Notes under the pieces: model-generated
What the model was told of the DNA's origin: nothing
Databases searched by the model: none
What the model saw: the letters and a program-made list of their open reading frames with translations, nothing else
Shown here: piece by piece, positions 14,814 through 19,956 of the stretch
Layout: each line of letters starts with the position of its first letter
Position numbering within the stretch: position 1 is the stretch's first letter
Source of the DNA: Bacteriovoracaceae bacterium UBA4096
Lineage (GTDB): Bacteria > Bdellovibrionota > Bacteriovoracia > Bacteriovoracales > Bacteriovoracaceae
NCBI GenBank assembly: GCA_002381945.1
Contig: DFXY01000019.1
Coordinates: 1 to 19,956 of the forward strand
Direction of reading: 5' to 3'
Length of the DNA: 19,956 bases
Position numbers and translations under genes: made by a program

Positions 14814-15431
14814 TTGAATAACAAACGAGATGAAGGCGTAATCAAGTTCAAGCTGACATTGAAGCGGGCCCCTGCCCCTGAAATGTATCAGGTGATTGCT
14901 CTTGAAAAGTGGCGCGCACTCTTTTTTAAGCTGGGTTTAGTTGGGGAATATCCGATTGATAAAATCGGCTATGGCAATCTCTCCTGTCGACTCACTAAGA
15001 AAAATTTTCTTATTACCGGAAGTCAAACCGGTCACCTCGCCCACTTGCACGCTCATCATTACACTAAGGTCATTGATTGTGACTTAAAGAAAGGCTCCAT
15101 CACAGCGGAAGGTCTAGTTCCTCCTTCCAGTGAGTCGCTAACTCATTATGGAATTTATGAGGCCAATCCATCGATTCAGTATATCTTCCATGTTCATCAT
15201 CGTCCCCTCTGGGATATGCTGATGTCTGGCCCCTTTGATTATATTGATGAGAGTATTGCCTATGGCACACCACAAATGGCAGAAGCTGCTTTTGAACTAC
15301 TGGCGAATAAAAGTTCTGGAATATTTGTGATGAAGGGGCATGAAGACGGTGTCATCTCTTACGGTTCAACTGCTGAAGAAGCGGGAAAAAATATTCTAGA
15401 TCTCTACCGAAAACTGGCAATCCGGCAGTGA
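14814..15431 (+). CDS. Class II aldolase/adducin-family protein
   Basis: This 205-residue cytoplasmic enzyme has the class II aldolase fold signature. It shows GYGNLSCRL (52-60), FLITGSQTGH (65-74) and the phosphate/catalytic region PPSSESLTHYGIYEANP (103-119) with Glu107. Zinc ligands appear at HVHH (126-129), and His176 in MKGHEDGVISYG is the third. The family includes fuculose-1-phosphate aldolase, ribulose-5-phosphate epimerase and MtnB dehydratase; none is picked out, so the substrate is unknown. The start is TTG at 14814, with AAGGA 7 nt upstream and an in-frame TAA 18 nt upstream, which rules out an earlier start. The last 36 bp overlap the end of the convergent ATP-grasp gene. Confidence 0.87.
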   Translation: MNNKRDEGVIKFKLTLKRAPAPEMYQVIALEKWRALFFKLGLVGEYPIDKIGYGNLSCRLTKKNFLITGSQTGHLAHLHAHHYTKVIDCDLKKGSITAEGLVPPSSESLTHYGIYEANPSIQYIFHVHHRPLWDMLMSGPFDYIDESIAYGTPQMAEAAFELLANKSSGIFVMKGHEDGVISYGSTAEEAGKNILDLYRKLAIRQ

Positions 15432-16445
15432 GCCTTGCAGCTCTTTAAAAAGGTTCTGTCCCTCACTTTCATTTTTTGCACAAAGAAAGAAAATTTGATA
15501 ACGAGAATCCTCCGGTGAAAGCAGATAGATCCCTTCTTTATTAACTACCGATGATTGAAGTTCCTTAAAACTCATTTTTCGTTTTAATTTTCCAAGAAGG
15601 AAAAGACACCAAGGCCGCTCACCCGCAATTCTTAAAGCAAGCTCATAGGCCACACTCCCCATGGTTCGTCGCATATTCACTTCGCTCATGGCCCTGATTT
15701 TGTACTCATTCATCTCTTGATAGACATAAGAATCGATGGAGAAAGCGGCTCCCTGGGACTTCTGTTGATAATGAGAAATAATGATGCTTAATGCCTCTTC
15801 AAACTTCGACCACTCAATTCTATCGATACCTTTATAAAAAGCGAGGTTTTCGATCTGTGGCTTTAGATAGTTTAAGAAGAGTGTCCCTCGGTACTGGAAC
15901 CTTTCATCCACCAAATTTTGATAAGCTATCAACCTTGAGTCCGGAAAAACGAAGTGGGAAAAGTCGAACTTTCTATCGTGAAAGGGCTCAATGATGACAG
16001 GATAATTATCAACCTTGATGTCTTTAGGTTTTGAGACACGGCTTAATCCCCTACCTGACATTCCATTGGGGTCCTTCAATAAATAATCTCGATTCCATTC
16101 TAGCTGAGAAAACTCTGATTCTCTTTGGACAATGATACTTTCATCCCAGTGATATGCTCGATTGAGTTCAGCACTAGTGAGCTTAGAATTAAGAATTTTC
16201 TCAAGTTCAATATTTTTTAAGGCTCCCCACCAGTTTTCAAAGTTACCTTGATTAATAGTGCGAGGAATTTTTCCTGTGATACTCGTGACGTGGTCCAAGT
16301 ATTCAGTGCTATATCTTTTAGGGGTGAAGACGGCTCGATCGTCTATGAAGAAGGCCAAAAATTCAAGAGTTTCATTTATTTTAGAACTAGGTTTTCCTGT
16401 AAAAAGTACCGATTCATAGTCAGCATTAACTTTAATGGAACTCAT
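15396..16445 (-). CDS. ATP-grasp domain protein, substrate unknown
   Basis: This 349-residue protein has ATP-grasp features in order. Lys124 with the glycine-rich loop in YLLKDPNGMSGRGLSRV (121-137) would cover the ATP phosphates. The adenine-binding strand is VIIEPFHDRKFDFS (150-163, Glu153). Asp238 (AFSIDSYVY) and the metal-binding E-x-N in MSEVNMRRTMG (Glu255, Asn257) complete the set. Members ligate a carboxylate to an amine or thiol, but the N-terminal substrate part is unlike D-Ala-D-Ala ligase, GshB or RimK as I know them, so the product is unassigned. Its ATG overlaps the stop of the DUF455 gene by four bases, implying co-translation and a shared pathway. The 3' end overlaps the convergent aldolase gene by 36 bp. 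Confidence 0.75.
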   Translation of the reverse strand: MSSIKVNADYESVLFTGKPSSKINETLEFLAFFIDDRAVFTPKRYSTEYLDHVTSITGKIPRTINQGNFENWWGALKNIELEKILNSKLTSAELNRAYHWDESIIVQRESEFSQLEWNRDYLLKDPNGMSGRGLSRVSKPKDIKVDNYPVIIEPFHDRKFDFSHFVFPDSRLIAYQNLVDERFQYRGTLFLNYLKPQIENLAFYKGIDRIEWSKFEEALSIIISHYQQKSQGAAFSIDSYVYQEMNEYKIRAMSEVNMRRTMGSVAYELALRIAGERPWCLFLLGKLKRKMSFKELQSSVVNKEGIYLLSPEDSRYQIFFLCAKNESEGQNLFKELQGSLPDCQFSVEI

Positions 16446-17251
16446 GATTTGCGTTTAGTAACAAGAAAGTTATCTTCATATTCAGAAAGTTTATGAATGA
16501 ACTCTTGATCGCCAACAGCTTTCATATGAAGAGAGGTATCAAATCCTAACCCTTTTCCACGGGCAGGAGTAAGGGGAAAAGGCAAGCAATCCAGATAGTA
16601 CTGCCATAGACTTTTATCTTCTCGCCATTTTTTGAGCCAGTGAGCACCGAACTGAACATGAGAGATCTCATCCTCTAATACTGTTTCCAGAATGGTAGCC
16701 GTTTTTTCATCCCCAAACCCTCGAAAAATTTGTGAGTAATATTGAGCAAAATCAAGATTTGCGGCTTCAAAGGTTAATGACATGATTGCCACATACTGGG
16801 CAGGAGTCTTAAGTTTCGGCATTTGCTTCCAGAAGAAATCATTGAGAGGAAAATCGCCGAATTCATAGCCTAGTTCATTTAATCGATCAATATAAAGCAG
16901 TAAGTGCTTTTGCTCATCCTTTAAGGCCGTGAGGATTCCTCGTTTAAAACGAATGCTATCCTCATCATGATGAGGATAAACAAGAAGAGCTGCTGCCATC
17001 ATTTCAATGGCAAGTAATTCATGATTAGCAAAACTATGGAGGGCCACAGCTTTCTTATCATCATGATTCAGATTCTCTTTTCGAGGAAATTTTATTTTAT
17101 TCTGTGAAAATGAAATCTTCCCGATTCTCCCCGGAGTCGAGGGCAAAGCAAACTCGGACCACGAACTCCACTCAAAAGGAGCATCGATAAGTTTATCCTC
17201 TAAACTCTCGCCTAGAAGGATCTGACGGGCAAAATCATAATAGCTAGTCAT
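16442..17251 (-). CDS. DUF455 ferritin-like protein (putative di-metal enzyme)
   Basis: This 269-residue protein matches the DUF455 family of ferritin-like helical-bundle proteins. It shows SFANHELLAIEMMAAALL (73-90, Glu78 and Glu83), LKDEQKHLLLYIDRLNELGY (110-129, Glu113 and His116), LTFEAANLDFAQYY (159-172, Glu162) and VLEDEISHVQFGAHWL (191-206, Glu195 and His198). The repeated Glu and Glu-x-x-His pattern is that expected for a di-iron or related site. The family is biochemically uncharacterised as far as I know; oxidase or hydroxylase chemistry is inference. It starts 6 bp after the stop of the Suv3-like helicase gene and overlaps the ATP-grasp gene by four bases. Its ribosome binding site is weak, which also points to coupled translation. 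Confidence 0.87.
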   Translation of the reverse strand: MTSYYDFARQILLGESLEDKLIDAPFEWSSWSEFALPSTPGRIGKISFSQNKIKFPRKENLNHDDKKAVALHSFANHELLAIEMMAAALLVYPHHDEDSIRFKRGILTALKDEQKHLLLYIDRLNELGYEFGDFPLNDFFWKQMPKLKTPAQYVAIMSLTFEAANLDFAQYYSQIFRGFGDEKTATILETVLEDEISHVQFGAHWLKKWREDKSLWQYYLDCLPFPLTPARGKGLGFDTSLHMKAVGDQEFIHKLSEYEDNFLVTKRKS

Positions 17252-17257
17252 AGTACT

Positions 17258-19956
17258 TTATCTAAATTTCTTAAACGAGCTGGCAATATCTTTTTTCTTC
17301 TCGCTACCATTACCAGTACCCTTACTGCTGTTTGGACCGGATCTTCTGCTAGGAGATTTATTAGGAGACTTGCCAGTCCCCTTCTTTCTATCTCCACCTG
17401 AGTTTGCACCCTGATTGCCTGAACCACGATTATTGTCAAAAGAGCTTCTATCACGTCCACTTCCGCCAGAAGATCTCTCTTGGGATCGATCTCCTCCTCG
17501 GGCTGAAGGTCTTCTGGCAAATCGTCTGCTGGAGAAGCATTCTTCACAGATATTGAATCTCGCATTAGGTGGCATTTTACATCCACAGCTCGAACAGGAT
17601 TTACCTATCTTATCTGATAGGAGTTCATTGAGTCTTTCAATCGCCTTGGATTTATTTTCAAGTAACTGTTTTTCATCAAACTCAAAATTCTTCTGATCAA
17701 AGTGACGCGATAACCACTGATAGAGTTCCACACATTTAATCGATGTCTCTAGATAATCGATGTTATCGGAAGTCTCATCTATTGGTTCATTATAGATGGT
17801 CTGATTATTGGCATAGTGATTGAGAATCCACATATAATACTGAACATGCTCCATCAGCCCAAGATTGACAGGAGCGCAGGCAAATCCAAATATTTCAGCA
17901 TATGAGAGAATCTTATTCTCGTCTGCGGCTTCCACCATTTCCGCAAGCTCAATCATCTCTTTCATATCAACACAATAAAATGGTTTCTCAAAGGTCATGG
18001 TGTTGAAAAGTCTAAGAAACTCGGAAAGGGAGAGACTTGGCAGAGAGTTACTATCCAGGGCCTGGTTAACACTCTTGTAGATTTCAAGATCGGGCCCTAC
18101 CATCGCCTTATCACTCTGCTTTAAGTGGTAAGACATCGCACTCTTTAAGGTTTGAAGACCATCTTCAACTCTATTAAGAGCAGTTACATACCCCACAGGG
18201 AAGCGTTTAAAACGTCCGGCCCGACCAGCAATCTGTTTTATTTCTGAAGGGCTAAGTGGGTTTTCTTTATTATCGATAAACTTGGATAAGGCAGAAAAGA
18301 CAATTCTCTTAACCGGAAGATTCATCCCCATGGCAATAGCATCGGTACTAACCATGATATCCGTTTCACCTTCATCGAACTTTCGGGCCTGCTCTCGTCT
18401 TACTTCTGGAGAAAGTCTTCCATAAACAATCGAGACCTTAAAATCGAGTTCTTCAAGATCAGCTTTGTACTTAAGCGCATTTCTGCGCGAGAAAACAATG
18501 AGTGCATCATTTTTTTGTAGTTGAGAAAGTGGAATCTGATGATCCATGACATTAAGTTCAGTCATGCGAGTATACTCTCTAACTTCAAGAGTATCTCCAC
18601 AGAGAGCGAGGATTTTCTTCACCAGCTCCAGAACAGAATGATCTCCACATAAATGGACTTCATCGGCCTGCATGTTTACCAGAGCGCGAGTCCAGGCCCA
18701 ACCTCTTTGAGGATCGGTGAGCATTTGAATTTCATCTATTACACAGCAATCAAATCGGCTCTGAAGCTTTGCCATCTCAATCGTCGATGAGTAATGAGTA
18801 GCATCGGGAATTTCGACGACCTCTTCTCCTGTTAGGAGGGTGGTCTTGGCACCTTTGCCATTCATGGTATCAAATAGTTCTGAAGCTAGAAGTCTCAATG
18901 GTGCGAGATAACAACCAGTTTTGGCCTGAGTTAGAGCCTCAATGGCGTGATAGGTCTTACCAGAGTTAGTAGGCCCCATATGGTAAATGATTTTTCTATT
19001 GATTCGTCTGGCTTCTGTGTGTAACCAGAATTGGCCAAGATAATCTCTGAGGATCGTAGCCGAGATATCTTTTCTTTTAAGTGCCAAGATAGCCTGGGTG
19101 AAGCGATCAAATTCTTTTTTAAGAAAGACTTCGCCTTTCCAGATATTAGTCTCAAGTTGAAGATAAAAGCGATCATACTCTTCGGGAGCTACTAATTCGG
19201 GCTTAAGCCCCTTCTCCACTAAGAGTGTATTAAAGAAAACCGTTAACTTTTCTTTATAGACTCTACCTAAATCAGACTTTGAACCAAACTTACTTCTGAA
19301 ATGGAACTTAACTTCGTTCTCCAATTTATTAATGGAGGAGCGCTTGAGTTTATTGCGCATTTGATGGAAGTTTTTATCCAGATCTTTTTTTAAGTTAAAA
19401 ACAGCGTTAGAAATATCGCTGATGCGCTTGACTAGAACAAGATCATGAAGCTTCTCTTCTGTTTTATCTATAAGTTCTGTTTGAGTGGTAAAGATCGCTT
19501 CTCTTACCTGAGTGCGGTAATCCCCTTGGCACTGAACACACTGACAGGTAAGATCTTTATCATTTAACTTCATCGAGAAGTTGAGTTTCAAAAGATCCTG
19601 AGTTTCTGAGTGATAGGCCGACTTCTCTTCACACCAGGCCTTATAAATATCCTTGTATGAGAGAGTAACCTCTTTACTGAACTCACCATCAACTATTAAG
19701 GGATAAGTTTCAGTGACCGGAAAGATATAATCCTCTAGAAGACATGTCTCAAGAATCGCTTCCCGATCAAAAACTTCGTGAACTTTACCAAAGGTCCTCT
19801 CAAAGAGAGACTCTAAGGAGGGATGGGTGTCCACCAGACTTCTGGTTTCAACGGCTATAAATTCAAGGGTGTCTAAAACGAGACCGGCCTCATCCAATTC
19901 CCGGATACTGGAAGTTTCATCATCCCCCAACAGACTGGTCTTGATGATGGCCTTAC
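17258..19956 (-). CDS. Suv3-like DExH RNA helicase with C-terminal Cys cluster and basic tail (5' end probably outside window)
   Basis: From a TTG at 19930 the protein is 890 residues, but the frame continues upstream to the right edge (KAIIKTSLLGDDE), so the real start probably lies beyond it. Residues 1-310 are a helical N-terminal region with a TCQCVQC cluster (129-134). The helicase core follows: Walker A HMGPTNSGKT (317-326), Walker B CVIDEIQML (396-404), CGDHSVLE (428-435), VSTDAIAMGMNLP (527-539) and QIAGRAGRF (566-574). This set is that of Suv3/mitochondrial degradosome helicases, which unwind RNA 3'-5' for decay. The Suv3-type C-terminal helical part follows. It ends with a zinc-ribbon-like cluster (C779, C782, C784, C795, C798) and a tail of about 90 residues rich in Ser, Gly, Arg and Lys, probably RNA-binding. 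It heads an operon with the DUF455 and ATP-grasp genes. Confidence 0.88.
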   Translation of the reverse strand, partial: KAIIKTSLLGDDETSSIRELDEAGLVLDTLEFIAVETRSLVDTHPSLESLFERTFGKVHEVFDREAILETCLLEDYIFPVTETYPLIVDGEFSKEVTLSYKDIYKAWCEEKSAYHSETQDLLKLNFSMKLNDKDLTCQCVQCQGDYRTQVREAIFTTQTELIDKTEEKLHDLVLVKRISDISNAVFNLKKDLDKNFHQMRNKLKRSSINKLENEVKFHFRSKFGSKSDLGRVYKEKLTVFFNTLLVEKGLKPELVAPEEYDRFYLQLETNIWKGEVFLKKEFDRFTQAILALKRKDISATILRDYLGQFWLHTEARRINRKIIYHMGPTNSGKTYHAIEALTQAKTGCYLAPLRLLASELFDTMNGKGAKTTLLTGEEVVEIPDATHYSSTIEMAKLQSRFDCCVIDEIQMLTDPQRGWAWTRALVNMQADEVHLCGDHSVLELVKKILALCGDTLEVREYTRMTELNVMDHQIPLSQLQKNDALIVFSRRNALKYKADLEELDFKVSIVYGRLSPEVRREQARKFDEGETDIMVSTDAIAMGMNLPVKRIVFSALSKFIDNKENPLSPSEIKQIAGRAGRFKRFPVGYVTALNRVEDGLQTLKSAMSYHLKQSDKAMVGPDLEIYKSVNQALDSNSLPSLSLSEFLRLFNTMTFEKPFYCVDMKEMIELAEMVEAADENKILSYAEIFGFACAPVNLGLMEHVQYYMWILNHYANNQTIYNEPIDETSDNIDYLETSIKCVELYQWLSRHFDQKNFEFDEKQLLENKSKAIERLNELLSDKIGKSCSSCGCKMPPNARFNICEECFSSRRFARRPSARGGDRSQERSSGGSGRDRSSFDNNRGSGNQGANSGGDRKKGTGKSPNKSPSRRSGPNSSKGTGNGSEKKKDIASSFKKFR

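Noticed and set aside
15396..16445. The ATP-grasp protein as the missing glutathione synthetase
   Set aside because: Its substrate-binding part does not resemble GshB as I know it, and it is coupled to DUF455 about 4.4 kb from the thiol genes on the other strand.
17248..17586. 112-residue frame on the same strand as the helicase tail
   Set aside because: It is a second reading of the low-complexity Ser/Gly/Arg-rich tail of the Suv3-like gene; compositional bias keeps the alternative frame open.

Overview
The window reads as a compact chromosomal segment of a Gram-negative, AT-leaning bacterium. Several gene types fit a Bdellovibrio-and-like organism (Bacteriovorax/Peredibacter side): several predicted lipoproteins and exported proteins, tandem ArsA-family ATPases, a free-standing HD-GYP protein, a sigma28-type promoter, and a Suv3-like helicase. 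This placement is inference from gene content; there is no rRNA or other marker here. I see no phage, insertion sequence, CRISPR array, tRNA or rRNA gene.

Layout. (1) Positions 1-2607, minus strand: a dipeptide/oligopeptide ABC importer, with a substrate-binding lipoprotein followed by a permease cut by the left edge. (2) Positions 2711-5220, minus strand: a large TPR lipoprotein followed by a small lipoprotein, apparently transcribed from a consensus sigma28 (FliA-type) promoter at 5267-5293. (3) Positions 5221-5614: a 394-bp divergent promoter region. (4) Positions 5615-11015, plus strand: a six-gene run. It starts with a strongly promoted, codon-optimised PhaR-type DNA-binding protein, followed by an outer-membrane barrel gene with an intrinsic-terminator-like hairpin inside its signal-peptide codons. 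Two different ArsA-family ATPases, a glutamate-cysteine ligase (gshA) and a PLP-dependent cystathionine gamma-lyase/synthase follow, mostly with overlapping start and stop codons. (5) Positions 11012-12758, minus strand: a receiver-like/PP2C-like (SpoIIE type) protein with degraded catalytic motifs and an exported six-cysteine protein. (6) Positions 12915-13637, plus strand: an HD-GYP phosphodiesterase divergent from the PP2C-like gene. (7) Positions 13634-14701, minus strand: a single-span membrane protein with a long acidic linker, a six-cysteine periplasmic end and a puzzling translation start. (8) Positions 14814-15431, plus strand: a class II aldolase-family enzyme. (9) Positions 15396-19956, minus strand: a Suv3-like helicase (5' end probably beyond the right edge), a DUF455 ferritin-like protein and an ATP-grasp enzyme, tightly packed as one operon.

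How the genes may work together. The gshA/cystathionine pair is a plausible cysteine-to-gamma-glutamylcysteine module, translationally coupled to the ArsA pair. The ArsA proteins lack an evident metalloid site and may instead act in envelope or membrane-protein handling, since an outer-membrane protein gene immediately precedes them. The TPR lipoprotein pair would be expressed with motility genes if the sigma28 site is real. The PP2C-like and HD-GYP genes form a divergent signalling locus. All three convergent gene junctions overlap, leaving no room for ordinary terminators.

Most interesting items: the sigma28 site, the intragenic terminator, the probable non-AUG (AUC) start of the membrane protein, the ArsA paralog lacking the signature lysine, the catalytically altered PP2C-like protein, and the Suv3/DUF455/ATP-grasp operon.
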